This document shows positions 30,601 to 42,952 of a stretch of 64,000 nt of DNA, in pieces. How positions within the stretch are numbered: the stretch's first letter is position 1; every line of letters starts with the position of its first letter. The stretch covers positions 446,274 through 510,273 of the forward strand of contig JAGFNQ010000869.1 in NCBI GenBank assembly GCA_024364735.1. Reading direction: 5' to 3'. The translations under genes were made by a program, and so were the position numbers. The DNA is from Boesenbergia rotunda. Lineage: Eukaryota; Streptophyta; Magnoliopsida; Zingiberales; Zingiberaceae. Under the pieces are notes generated by a model. That model made no database searches. It was not told the origin of the DNA and worked only from the letters and a program-made list of their open reading frames with translations.

Positions 30601-33283
30601 CCATTTTTAATATTTTCATGATATAAATATTTATGTATATAAATAATTAACATTAACACAAATAAAAATTTTAAATTGAAATTAAAGTGTTAATCAATAA
30701 TTGACAATTTTTTTGCAATACAAGACTGTCAAATTAGTCACCTCAAAAAATATCTATCCACTAATTACAATCACAAATGTACCCAATGTATTTAGTTTAA
30801 GACTAGTAAAAAATTACAATCTCTCCTAAAGCCTAAAGCAAAACATAACCAAACTTCGGAACTTTACTGCATCTTCAATCTTCTACCGTCACATCTTAAA
30901 CAAAATCCAATATTCATGTGACCTACAAAAAAAATCATATATTAATTAGTTTGTGTAAATGAAATAAAATTAAAGAAGTATATAATAAAGAAAAAAAATT
31001 ATAATCTAGATCTAGATTTTTTTCATAAGCAAACCAAACCAACAAATGCTAAAACTTAAGTAGAAGGCAAGATGAACACGATAAGATTGCAAAATGATCA
31101 ACCAATAGATTTGAACACGGTAAAAAAATATAATGCACTGATAGTGGAATAATCCACTGATAGGGGAATATAATGCACTAATAATGTCATGCCATGCCAT
31201 ACTCAAATATAAAGGAAATTGTCACAACACTGATAGTGGAATGATAAAATGAATTCTGTTAACACTTCCAAACTTCCAACACTTCCAAACCAACACTTCC
31301 AATCCAATATTGGGTTAACATCATAATGTACAATGAATACCGAGGTTTGTAATAGCACTTCTTTGACTGCAACCTTTGCAGTCTTGCTGCATACGGCCAC
31401 AAACTGTTTGTTTAATTGTTTGATGTGTAATAAAAGAATCACATCACAGTTGCTCAAGAACTTAGAGTTGAGGCCACTGATCAGCCAGGCGATAGTTGTC
31501 CAAGATATCTGTTAATCGAGTGACAGTAAATAACAGATGAAAACTATATGTAACCTTTTGCAGATTGAAGAAAAAAAACTTGGAATGTTGTATTAAGTAG
31601 GTTCACAAATCATGTTACATTTTAATATGTTAATTGAGAAAGGATATCTCAGGAATGCCAATCAGTAACCATGAACATCAAAGAAAAACTAGGATCACAG
31701 CTATGCCAATAAATTACAATCAGGAATAGCTAAGATATCCATGATTCTCCCATCAAAAAGTCAAGGTTGCTCTCAGTGTGGCAAAACACAAAATAAGTGA
31801 CCTATACTTATGTCAACATTTTTGAAATTGCAACTTCATAGCCATATAATTGCTAAAATCCAAGTCCAGAGCGATCATTAAAGCAAAATAATTCATTTTG
31901 CCTGAATTTTGATTATAAGAAGTAGCAAAGTAAGAATAAATAAAATAGCCACTGCATGAATGGTGAAATGACTTACAGCCGATTCTTTCTTCAAATGAGA
32001 CTAGCAAGCAATGCATGAAGGGCAATCCAATATAATAGAACTCCAATGCGTAATGTAGGCTGGCGCATTAGTAGCCGGTCTCCTGACACCCTGGTAAATA
32101 AGAAAGAATGAAGTTTCTTGTGGAAAGAAGTTGAGATATTACATATATCAAATGTATGTCTGACCATATCCCATCAATCTTATCTGCTATCCAACACTTC
32201 CAAATCAACAGCTGTCCGAGATGAGGTTTTCATGGGTGAAACTTGTATAGTAATAGAGAAGAAATACAATTTACAGTTGCCATTTGGTACTCTACTAATA
32301 CAAACCAGTATATATCATACTCATTTGACATGTAATTATGTATTTTAAGTTTACAAAGGAAAAAAGACTGAAAGGAGTTGAAGTATCCTAAGATAGATCA
32401 GATCTTTATGATTAAAATTCATTCATATTTCCAGTCAGAATCTTATAAGGAGTTGAAGTATACAGATGCGATATGTTCAATTAATTCATTTTAGTGCAGG
32501 AAAAGGTAGTATCTTAAACAGGCTTCCAACTTGGCCCATCTGATAGTTGCAAAAACGCTAAAAAGAAAGTTATCAATGTTTCATCTATCATAGGACAAGA
32601 GTTTAGGTATATCATTCAATTTTATCATTGGTAAACTGTCTTCCAAGTTTTCAGTTTTAAAAAAGACTTAGATGTACAACAACATTTCAAAATTAATTAA
32701 AAAACATTACCTGAGGCCAAAAAAGTGAGCTCTGACTTCAGTCCAATTCTTTTGCATTTGAAAGTGGCTTTAAATTATCGTAAATAGTTGAACACATAAC
32801 CAACAGATTCCTAGCACTCAGCCTAGCATCAGGTTCCAGGAAAGGTATTTTCACAATGATCTTTCTATACTTTGCTTATTATGACTATTAGCGTATGATA
32901 TCAAGTATTCCAACTATGCATGCTTGATGAAAATAAGTTGATTAAGTTTACGAGACAATTGTAATTTAATTCAAAAAAGGTCTCATGATTTGTCACAATA
33001 CAGACAAAAGGCAATTGGTAATTATTACACAGAACAAATAGTTGACTCCTAATGAACTGATCCTAGGTAGTCAATAAATTTAAACAAGGTCTAATAGACA
33101 AGCTTTTGTACCTTTTAGCTATGTAATATTTGACTTGCACAACTGATTTATAGAGCATAGTTAACATCTTAATGGTAAAGTTGTATGCCTTTTAACTCAT
33201 TTGACATGTAATTATGTATTTTAAGTTTACAAAGGAAAAAAGACAACACGCATCAACTAAATTAAAAATCTAACCTCGTGCAC
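30601..33283. other. CACTA interior, mostly unassigned
   Basis: AT-rich, with no transposase domain. On the minus strand 32020-32083, after a good acceptor (tttaccag), there is a short exon-like frame with a hydrophobic tail (RLLMRQPTLRIGVLLYWIAL) before a stop, resembling a C-terminal membrane anchor. A second exon-like piece, DILDNYRLADQWPQL, follows an acceptor near 31510. Both could be captured host exons, but I cannot name the source. Confidence 0.35.
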
Positions 33284-33746
33284 CTAGTAGAAGTCTTCTT
33301 CATTAATTGTCAACTGCAAATATAATTACTATTCATTTTATAAGACATTAACATAATGACATATATAATAATAGTAGTTAATTAAAAATTTACATATCAT
33401 ACCAGATGACAAGGCCAAGCTATCATTCCTCCAAGTGCATCTTCAAACCTTTGTAAAAGATCATATGGCCTAATCAAACTCTCTTCCCGATGTAGAACAA
33501 CTAGAACTTGTATTTCACACCAATTTGGTCCCAACGCTTGTCTTCCTACTTCAGTATTCGGATCCATGCTACGAACAACTCCTTTTGCCACAATTTTTGT
33601 CGGATCAAATAGACTTTTTATCAAGACAGAACATCCAGTCTACATGAACAATACAAAAATAATGGAGATGTTTGAAAATCAATAACGCACTGAATATAAT
33701 AATAAAGTAAGAAAAATAGAAAAAGACTTTACCGTTAGAGATGAAC
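33284..33746 (-). CDS. TNPA-type transposase gene, 3' exons (TNP1 domain)
   Basis: After a donor at 33732 and acceptor at 33640, exon 33403-33639 encodes a segment with GVVRSMDPNTEVGRQALGPN, LIRPYDLLQRFEDALG and AWPCHLV. This pattern fits the C-terminal TNP1/En/Spm domain (Pfam PF03017). A final short exon (about 33284-33313) reads LTINEEDFY and stops. The 14 bases at 33733-33746 are the end of the exon that starts at 43279 and is cut by the gypsy element; phases are compatible across the splice. TNPA-type proteins bind subterminal repeats and help excision. Confidence 0.75.
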
Positions 33747-36140
33747 TGTAACACCCGAAAATTCTCGAAACTAATTTTAGATATATCTTAGAATTTATTC
33801 CAAATTTATGGATATTTTTATAGAATTTTTCCGTAAACGAAAGTGGCAAAAAGGGATAAAAATAAAAAATCACATAAGTGGGAATTGATCCCTAAACCTT
33901 TCCAAGAGACAAGAAGTGGGAATTGATCCCTAAACCTTTCCAAGAGACAAAAAGGGATAAAAACAAAAAATCACATAAGTGGTTTACTTTTGTTGAAATA
34001 AATTAAGGGAAACAATAGATAAGGTATAATTAGGTAAATTCGCCCCCCCATAAGTATAAAAGAGAGAGTTACGAGTTTTAGGTTAATTTTCTCCCAACCT
34101 AGCGGCGCCGACGCCCTCCCTCACGCACGCGACCTCTCCTCTTCCTCTCTTGCGTTTTCTTCATCTTCTCCTCTTCTTTTGCCGCCCAAGACAAAGGGGA
34201 AGCCAAGGGAAGGTCTCAAGAGGCCCTACTCTCTACGAGAATTCTCGTAGACGCGAGGAGAACGCCAAGGAGCAAGAAGAACGTCGAAATTTGACGTTCC
34301 CTCAGGAATTTCAGATTTTATTCGTAAGAAAAACCTAGCGCAGGAAGTAAGTATCCCTCACCTGCAGTATAAGTAGTTTCGATTGACGTTTCGTATGTTT
34401 TATTTCTTTATATGTATGCCCTACAATTAGAAATCGTAGATTATGAACAAGCACGTTGTATTAACTCTTCGGATTAGTTTTAGAGTCTGTAGGTATCCCT
34501 GGATGGGCTTGAGTGCACTTACCCTTTAGTTTCAGGTTAAGGAGCACGTTCGAGTGCCCAGGGAGCAACTTTAAAAGGAAAGAAAGGGTTAAGTCGCAAG
34601 GTGTTTGTTAAATAGTTAGTCAGTTAATGCTATAGAAAGCATTAAAGAATAGAAATTTTTGCTCAGTTATGATTGGGACCAAGGTCCAACGGGATGGGCT
34701 CATAGTTGCCCCTAGGTTTAGATAACCTAGTAAAAGCAAGAATCAGAAAAGGAAAGAAAAGTATAAAAGATATTTTATTTTCAGTTGGCATTGTACCGGA
34801 CTTCGGTCCAGGGATAGGCTCCAAGTTGCCTCTAGGTTTAGATAACCTAGTATGGGATGGGCTCCTAGTTGCCCCTAGGTTTAGATAACCTAGTAGAACC
34901 CTAATGGATTCGGGATTTGCTACCTCGGGTTTATTAGGGATGTGCGCACAGTTGGTACATTGTCGAGCCCACAGCAGTTGATTATTATTTTCACCTACTA
35001 TATGTATTTAGTTTTCAGAAATTCATATTAGCATGTGATGAATTTAATAATTAGTTTTATGTTAGTTAGTTTCAGTTCCAGTTCAGATATGTATGCAATG
35101 CTATAGCTTACTTTTCAGTTTTAGTTCAGTATGTGTCATGTCTCAGTTATATGCCATGACACCCTATGATATGTATTTTAGCATGAGCCTAGCATGATTA
35201 CTTGTGGATATGAGCATGTATGTGCATAGCATGTTTTACAAAAGCATAATTCGAGTTTTCATGGTTTTGTGAGGCTAGATGGTACTTACTAAGCTTTATG
35301 CTTATTAGTTTGCATTTCCTTATACTGCAGATACAGGTAAAGGAAAGCACTAGTAGCGGAGGCGGCGGGCTTGATGCAAAGTGTGTGTGATGGTGGAGTT
35401 GGAATAAAAGTCTTCGGAACTTGCAAAGCATAGAAATAGTTTTTATTATGCTTCTTTAGTTATTCCGCAATATATTATGTGAACCATGTATGATCTTAAT
35501 TAGACTTGTATTCGTGGTGCCTAGTATGCTTCTTTAGTTTTCTTGTTTATGCTTCTTCAGTTATTTCGCGATATATTATGAGAAGCATGTATTAACCTGT
35601 TTAGACTCGTTATTTGTGGTGCCTAGTATATTAAAGTAGTTTATTCACCTGTGTTAATACTTGCTTAGCGAATGTTGCATGATATGAGTTACTACTTGTA
35701 ATATGGTAATTTAGACCCATGCTTAAGCTTTAGGGATAAGAACTTGATACTTTTGATTTACATGCTAAATACATAGGATATGCTTGTTTTAAGATATATG
35801 CACCATATAGAATAACATGTAGTAGCTAGGAATGCCCTTAGATATGAATAATGAATTGTTTCAATAAGAACTTGATATAAACTTGGCACGTTTATGTTTT
35901 TGCTTTTACATATCGTTGTTGAGATTCCTACCAAGCTTATAAAATTAAAGTTTTTGTTTTATTTTGGCTGGTTAGTACTTTAAACATGATTATGAATTGT
36001 TAGTTCAGTAAATAGCGAAATAAGAAATTTTAAATTCTCCCAATTGGTTTAGCATTATTAGAAATCAGTAATCAGTCAGTTAGTCAGTCAGTTAGTAGCG
36101 ATCCGCCTTGAAGCTTAGTACCAGAAGGCGGGTCGTTACA
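33747..36140 (+). repeat. 5' LTR of the chromovirus
   Basis: Begins TGTAACACCCG and ends GGGTCGTTACA. A TATA box (agtataaaagagagag, about 34055) precedes a CT-rich leader with the ggcgccgacgccctccctc stretch. A direct duplication of a block starting gtgggaattgatccct lies at about 33876-33960, absent from the 3' LTR. Three copies of a segment around cccctaggtttagataacct occur at 34700-34895. Confidence 0.92.
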
Positions 36141-36158
36141 GAGTGGTATCAGAGCAAG
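36141..36158 (+). other. Primer-binding site
   Basis: gagtggtatcagagcaag follows the 5' LTR directly. tggtatcagagc is the complement of the initiator-Met tRNA 3' end, used by plant LTR retrotransposons. Confidence 0.9.
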
Positions 36159-36398
36159 TTCCATCTTTCCTCCCCACACATATCTGCATCAGACCTGCAG
36201 CTTCCAAGTAAGAGTATCTCTCACATTACTATATTTTCTTGCTTCCAGATTCATAGTATTTTCATGTTATTCATGCCATCTGTTTCTAGCCAGTTCTTGT
36301 TTACAGTTAACGGAAGCATGTTTAATATCTTAGTTTATATCTGATTGCATGTTTTAGAATTAAAATATGAATTGTATGATCCTCCTCTATTCTAGATA

Positions 36399-37262
36399 AT
36401 GGCAAGAGGACGCTCAGTTAGAAGGGCACCAGCTACTGAGCCTCAATAGGAGGCAACTGACATAGTGACTCCACCTAATCTCGTGGAGATAGTGGCTCAG
36501 CTCTAGAGACAGATAGTTGAGCAACAGCAAGAGATAGCCACTTTAAGGGCTAATCAGTAGACCACACCTACTGCTACGCCAAGACCAAATGTGGAAATCC
36601 CAATAGTGATAGAGGTTCCACCTTGAGCACCAATCCCACCAATAGCACCAGAAGCCCCAGTAGTAGGAGCTAGAAGAGAAGCATATCTGGTGCAGTGGCA
36701 GAAACTCAAACCAGACACCTTTTTAGGCACTAGTGAACCATGGGATGCACAAGCCTGGTTCAAAACCCTAGAGAGTACCATGGAGCTTCTGGACTGGCCA
36801 GAACATGAGAAAGTGAAGTGCGCCTCCTTCTGTATAGCAGGAGATGCTAGAATGTGGTGGGAAAGGGTGAAGGCCAAGCGAGACATAAATCACATGACGT
36901 GGGCCAACTTCGAAGCTGAGTTCTTCGAAGAATTCTTTCATATGCGGGCTACTAACCAACATTATGATGAATTCACTGAATTTTGTCAAGGTAACCTATC
37001 AGTAGAGGAAGTCGTGAAGAGATTCAACAGACTGGCTCGCCTATGCCCTGAACTGGTCAACACTGAACGAGAGCGAGTCAGGCTAATGCTCAAGATGCTA
37101 AGGCTAGAAATAGCATTGAATGTGGCCAGCGGCGTCCATAGGCCGCAAACCTCAGAAGAACTAGTTAGTAGTGCTTTGATCACCGAGCACTACATGAACA
37201 GCATGCAACAGCAGAAGTCAGTCATGATAGAAAGTAAAGGCCAAGGCAGTTCAGGAACTTAG
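36399..37262 (+). pseudogene. gag: Chromovirus gag with nonsense codons
   Basis: From ATG 36399 (MARGRSVRRAPATEPQ) the frame reads to 37262 but has four in-frame stops before codon 100: three TAG at positions where Gln is expected and one TGA. The related open gag at 63561 shows the same layout without stops. The capsid region is well preserved (EPWDAQAWFKTLESTMELLD, ARMWWERVKAKRDINHMTWA, RFNRLARLCPELVNTER). The frame ends at 37262 before any CCHC zinc knuckle; the sequence then passes directly into the second half of the protease, so a deletion lies near 37262. Confidence 0.85.
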
Positions 37263-39112
37263 AAACCCCAGGGCGTTCGCAGAGAAGTTAGCTATACCTC
37301 CAGATATACTCAGTGGCCAATTCCTAACCACCCTACCTTCTGGAGAGATTATGGCGTCCACGCACTGGCTCCGTGCAGTGCCAGTCAGAATAGCAGGCAG
37401 AGAGCTTTATGGTGATCTGATAGTACTAGATATGACAGATTATGATGTCATTTTTTGAATGGACTTCCTAATCAAGTACGGTGCCTCCATAGAATGCCGT
37501 AAAAGGAAAGTCATATTCCAACCTAAAGAAGGAGTGCAGTTTGAATACATCGGAGAACCCAAGAGAAAAGCCAAGAAATTTCTCTCAGCTTTAAAAGCAC
37601 GAAAACTACTGAGTACAGGATGTGCTGGATTTCTAGCACATGTAGTCCATGCCGAACAAGTCAAGGACCAAAAGCTAGAAGAGGTCCCAGTGGTATGTGA
37701 CTACCCATCAATCTTCCCTGACAAGTTACCAAGCTTAGCACCAGACAGGGAGATAGAGTTTGAGATAGATCTCATTCCAGGTACCAACCCCATTTCAAAA
37801 GCACCATACCGTATGGCTCCAGCAGAATTAAGAGAACTTTGGGAGCAACTACAGGAGCTGCTCGACAAGGGCTTCATACGCCCTAGTCATTCACCTTGGG
37901 GAGCTCCAGTGTTGTTCGTGAAGAAGAAAGACGGGTCCATGCGCCTGTGTATAGATTACCGGGCTCTGAATCAAGTCACCATCAAGAACCGGTACCCTCT
38001 ACCCAGGATCGATGATTTGTTCGACCAGCTAAAGGGATCCACAGTCTTCTCAAAGATAGATTTGAGGTCCGGCTATCACCAGGTCAAAGTCAGAGATGGT
38101 GATATTCCGAAGACAGCTTTCAGAACTAGATATGGGCACTACGAGTTTGTAGTCATGCCTTTTGGGGTCACAAATGCTCCAGCGACATTCATGGACCTCA
38201 TGAACAGAGTATTCTGGGAATACTTAGATAAGTTTGTCATCGTCTTCATTGATGACATTCTTATCTACTCAGGAACTCAGGAGGAACATGCCGAACATCT
38301 CAGGACAGTATTGCAGATTCTTCAGCAGAGCCAACTGTATGCAAAATTCTCAAAATGTGAGTTTTGGCTCGATCAGGTGTCTTTTTTGGGTCACGTCATC
38401 TCTAAGGATGGTGTGATGGTAGACCCCAGCAAATAGAAGCAGTAAGTAACTGGGTTAAACCGAAGAATGCTAGCGAGATCAGAAGTTTTCTGGGTCTAGC
38501 CGGTTACTACCGGAAGTTCGTAGAGAATTTCTCCAGAATAGCCTCCCCACTGACAGCTCTTACCAGAAAGAACAGAAAGTTTCAGTGGACAGAGGACTGC
38601 GAGAACAGTTTTGCAGAATTAAAGAGAAGATTGACTAGTGCTCCCATCCTGACTCTTCCAGAGACCACTGACAGCTTTGACATATATAGCGATGCGTCTA
38701 AATTAGGACTTGGAGCAGTGCTGATGCAGAATGGCAAGGTTATTGCCTATGCCTCTAGACAACTCAAGGATTATGAGAAGAATTACCCTACCCATGACCT
38801 TGAGCTAGCTGCAGTAGTGTTCGCTCTCAAGATTTGGAGGCATTACTTATACGGAGCCCAGTGTAGGATTTTCACAGATCATCAGAGTCTAAAGTATTTC
38901 TTTACTCAGAAGGATCTGAACATGAGACAACGCAGGTGGCTTGAGCTAGTCAAGGATTATGACATTGACATCCTCTACCATCCAGGTAAAGCTAATAAGG
39001 TGGCAGATGCACTTAGCAGAAAATCTAGTGCCACCCTACTAGCTTTGTCCACGATGTCACAGCCCCTTCGGAATGAGTTATCAGAGTTCGGACTGGAAAT
39101 TTTAGTTGGGTA
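37263..39112 (+). pseudogene. pol: Chromovirus protease end, reverse transcriptase and RNase H
   Basis: The protease part starts after its DTG active site, which is missing, and reads SGQFLTTLPSGE, then YDVIF with a stop before MDFLIKYGASIECRK (37460). RT (about 37700-38260) is intact in its motifs: GFIRPSHSPWGAPVLFVKKK, KIDLRSGYHQVKVRD, RTRYGHYEFVVMPFGVTNAP and the FIDD catalytic box at about 38245. A single-base loss in an A-run near 38430 shifts the frame just after VDPSK. RNase H (about 38640-39050) shows YSDASKLGLGAVLM, THDLELAAVVFALKIWRHYL and YHPGKANKVADALSRK. A TAG codon at 39111 separates it from integrase. Confidence 0.9.
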
Positions 39113-39122
39113 GCTCTTCACT

Positions 39123-40570
39123 TTGACATTAGTGTCTACCCTGATTGAAGACATCCAGACAGCACAGGATCAAGATCCTGACCTTCAGAAAATCAAGCAG
39201 GGGATGACAGAAGCCGAAAATGGAGAATTTCGCCTAACAGATAATGGGACACTGTACTACGGTGACCGCTTATGTGTTCCAAACCAAGAAGAGCTCCGAA
39301 GGAAGATCCTAGAGGGCGCACATAGATCTCCTTATGCGATGCATCCTGGTTCCACCAAAATGTACCAAGACCTCAGGGGACGTTTTTGGTGGCCTGGGAT
39401 GAAGAGAGACATCGCCAGATATGTCAGTACCTGTCTGACATGCCAAAGAGTCAAGGCAGAACATCAGAGACCAGGTGGAGTTCTGCAGCCTATTCAGATT
39501 CCAGAATGGAAATGGGAAGATATTTTCATGGATTTCATAGTGGGACTACCCAGAACAACGAATGAATATGATGCAATCTGGGTAATAGTAGACAGATTGA
39601 CTAAGTCTGCCCACTTCCTAGCTATTAGGATCTCCTATTCCATGGAACAACTAGCTCAGTTATACCTCAAGGAGATCGCCAGACTACATGGAGTCCCTAA
39701 GACTATCATTTTAGATAGGGACAGTAGGTTCACTTCGCACTTCTGGGAGTGCGTACAGATAGCACTAGGCACCAAACTGAAGTTTAGCACAGCTTTTCAT
39801 CCTCATACAGATGGTCAGACAGAGAGAGTTAATCAAGTACTAGAAGATATGCTCAGAGCTTGTGCTTTAGATTTCAAGGGCAGTTGGTGCAGATACTTGT
39901 GCTTAGCGGAATTCGCATACAACAATAGTTATCAGGCCACTATCGGCATGGCACCCTATGAGGCTTTATATGGACGGAGGTGTAGATCTCCTATCTGCTG
40001 GTACGAGGGTGGTGAGAGGCAAGAGTTAGGCCAACAGACAGATCTTATAGATGATACCACCGTAGCCATACAGCAGATCCGCCAGAGAATAGAAACAGCT
40101 CAAAGCCGCCAGAAGAGCTATGCTGATACACGGCGCAGACCATTAGAATTTGAAGTTGGGGATACAGTGTTCCTCAAAGTGGCTCCCATGAAGGGAGTAA
40201 TGCGTTTTGGGAAGAAGGGCAAGCTAAGTCCCAGATATGTAGGACCATACTCCATCAATAGAAGAGTTGGCAATGTAGCTTATGAGTTGGAGCTACCTCA
40301 GGAATGTCAGCTATCCACAATGTATTTCATGTCTCCATGCTGAAGAAACATATCCCAGATGCCACCCAGGTGATAGAGCCACAGACGGTACAAGTTCGCG
40401 AAGATCTCAGTTATGATAGTCGGCCTATTCAGATAATAGACCGAGCAGTTAAGAAATTACGAAATAAGGAGGTACCATTAGTGAAAGTCATATGGCAAAA
40501 TCACAGAGTAGAAGAGGCAACATGGGAACCAGAGGACAGCATGAGGCAGAAATACCCAGAGTTGTTTTAA
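39123..40570 (+). pseudogene. Chromovirus integrase with chromodomain tail
   Basis: The HHCC zinc region (GAHRSPYAMHPGSTKMYQDL to CLTCQ), catalytic core (MDFIVGLPRT, ILDRDSRFTSHFW, AFHPHTDGQTERVNQVLEDM; D,D,E residues in place) and C-terminal domain (EVGDTVFLKVAPMKGVMRFG, LSPRYVGPY) are open from 39123 to about 40305. A frameshift there moves the rest (NVFHVSMLKKHIPDATQVIE to VIWQNHRVEEATWEPEDSMR) to another frame ending at 40570. The tail is the group II chromodomain found in Tekay/Del elements, thought to guide insertion to heterochromatin. Coding capacity is otherwise good, so decay is recent. Confidence 0.9.
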
Positions 40571-40605
40571 GTTCGAGGACGAACTTTTTATAAGGTATGG
40601 GGGGT

Positions 40606-42952
40606 TGTAACGCCCGAAAATTCTCGAAACTAATTTTAGAAATATCTTAGAATTTATTACAAATTTATGGATATTTTTATAGAATTTTTCCATAAACGAA
40701 AGTGGCAAAAAGGGATAAAAACAGAAAATCACATAAGTGGGAATTGATCCCTAAACCTTTCCAAGAGACAAGAAGGGGTGGACCAGCTGGGCAGGTTTAC
40801 TTTTGTTGAAATAAATTAAGGGAAATAATAGATAAGGTATAATTAGGTAAATTCGCCCCCCCCATAAGTATAAAAGAGGGAGTTACGAGTTTTAGGTTAA
40901 TTTTCTCCCAACCTAGCGGCGCCGACGCCCTCCCTCACGCACGCGACCTCTCCTCTTCCTCTCTTGCGTTTTCTTCATCTTCTCCTCTTCTTTTGCCACC
41001 CAAGACAAAGGGGAAGCCAAGGGAAGGTCTCAAGAGGCCCTACTCTCTACGAGAATTCTCGTAGACGCGAGGAGAACGCCAAGGAGCAAGAAGAACGTCG
41101 AAATTTGACGTTCCCTCAGGAATTTCAGATTTTATTCGTAAGAAAAACCTAGCGCAGGAAGTAAGTATCCCTCACCTGCAGTATAAGTAGTTTCGATTGA
41201 CGTTTCGTATGTTTTATTTCTTTATATGTATGTCCTACGATTAGAAATCGTAGATTATGAACAAGCACGTTGTATTAACTCTTCGGATTAGTTTTAGAGT
41301 CTGAAGGTATCCTGGATGGGCTTGAGTGCACTTACCCTTCAGTTTCAGGTTAAGGAGCACGTTCGAGTGCCCAGGGAGCGACTTTAAAAGGAAAGAAAGG
41401 GTTAAGTCGCAAGGTGTTTGTTAAATAGTTAGTCAGTTAATGCTATAGAAAGCATTAAAGAATAGAAATTTTTGCTCAGTTATGATTGGGACCAAGGTCC
41501 AACGGGATGGGCTCCTAGTTGCCCCTAGGTTTAGATAACCTAGTAAAAGCAAGAATCAAAAAAGAAAAGAAAAGTATAAAAGATATTTTATTTTCAATTG
41601 GCATTGTACCGGACTTCGGTCCAGGGATAGGCTCCAAGTTGGCTCTAGGTTTAGATAACCTAGTATGGGATGGGCTCCTAGTTGCCCCTAGATTTATATA
41701 ACCTAGTAGAACCCTAATGGATTCGGGATTTGCTACCTCGGGTTTATTAGGGATGCGCGCACAGTTGGTACATTACCGGGCCCACAGCAGTTGATTATTA
41801 TTTTCACCTACTATATGTATTTAGTTTTCAGAAATTCATATTAGCATGTGGTGAATTTAATAATTAGTTTTATGTTAGTTAGTTTCAGTTCCAGTTCAGA
41901 TATGTATGTCATGCTATAGCTTACTTTTCAGTTTTAGTTCAGTATGTGCCATGTCTCAGTTATATGCCATGACACCCTATGATATGTATTTTAGCATGAG
42001 CCTAGCATGATTACTTGTGGATATGAGCATGTATGTGCATAGCATGTTTTACAAAAGCATAATTCGAGTTTTCATGGTTTTGTGAGGCTAGATGGTACTT
42101 ACTAAGCTTTATGCTTATTAGTTTACATTTCCTTATACTGCAGATACAGGTAAAGGAAGCACTAGTAGCGGAGGCGGCGGGCTTGATGCAAAGTGTGTGT
42201 GATGGTGGAGTTGGAATAAAAGTCTTCGGAACTTGCAAAGCATAGAAATAGTTTTTATTATGCTTCTTTAGTTATTCCGCAATATATTATGTGAACCATG
42301 TATGAACTTAATTAGACTTGTATTCGTGGTGCCTAGTATGCTTCTTTAGTTTTCTTGTTTATGCTTCTTCAGTTATTTCGTGATATATTATGAGAAGCAT
42401 GTATTAACCTGTTTAGACTCGTTATTTGTGGTGCCTAGTATATTAAAGTAGTTTATTCACCTGTGTTAATACTTGCTTAGCGAATGTTGCATGATATGAG
42501 TTACTACTTGTAATATGGTAATTTAGACTCATGCTTAAGCTTTAGGGATAAGAACTTGATACTTTTGATTTACATGCTAAATACATAGGATATGCTTGTT
42601 TTAAGATATATGCACCATATAGAATAACATGCAGTAGCTAAGAATGCCCTTAGATATGAATAATGAATTGTTTCAATAAGAACTTGATATAAACTTGGCA
42701 CATTTATGTTTATGCTTTTACATATCGTTGTTGAGATTCCTACCAAGCTTATAAAATTAAAGTTTTTGTTTTATTTTGGCTGGTTAGTACTTTAAACATG
42801 ATTATGAATTGTTAGTTCAGTAAATAGCGAAATAAGAAATTTTAAATTCTCCCAATTGGTTTAGCATTATTAGAAATCAGTAATCAGTCAGTTAGTCAGT
42901 CAGTTAGTAGCGATCCACCTTGAAGCTTAGTACTAGAAGGCGGGTCATTACA
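40606..42952 (+). repeat. 3' LTR of the chromovirus
   Basis: Begins TGTAACGCCCG directly after ggtatggggggt and ends GGGTCATTACA before TSD TGAAC. It is nearly identical to the 5' LTR except near 40740-40800, where it holds an intact antisense tRNA-like module (see 40738) in place of the duplicated block. Confidence 0.92.
40738..40797 (-). other. Antisense tRNA-like module in the Tekay LTR
   Basis: On the minus strand the stretch reads an A-box-like tgcccagctggtcc and, about 35 bases on, a B-box-like agggatcaattcc. The homologous place in the LTR at 60926 carries a better match (61112-61184). No complete cloverleaf is claimed. Confidence 0.45.

Larger units (their letters stand above)
33747..42952 (+). 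mobile_element. 9.2 kb Tekay-type chromovirus (Ty3/gypsy)
   Basis: A complete element with TSD TGAAC at 33742-33746 and 42953-42957. LTRs are 33747-36140 and 40606-42952, the PBS is gtggtatcagagc from 36142, and the purine tract is ggtatggggggt before the 3' LTR. Its order is gag, PR, RT, RNase H, INT and a chromodomain-like C-terminus, as in the Tekay/Del clade. Defects are nonsense codons in the gag N-terminus, a deletion that removes the knuckle and protease active site, and frameshifts near 38430 and 40305. The LTRs are very similar, which suggests a fairly recent insertion. It disrupts an exon of the CACTA TNPA gene. Confidence 0.92.
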
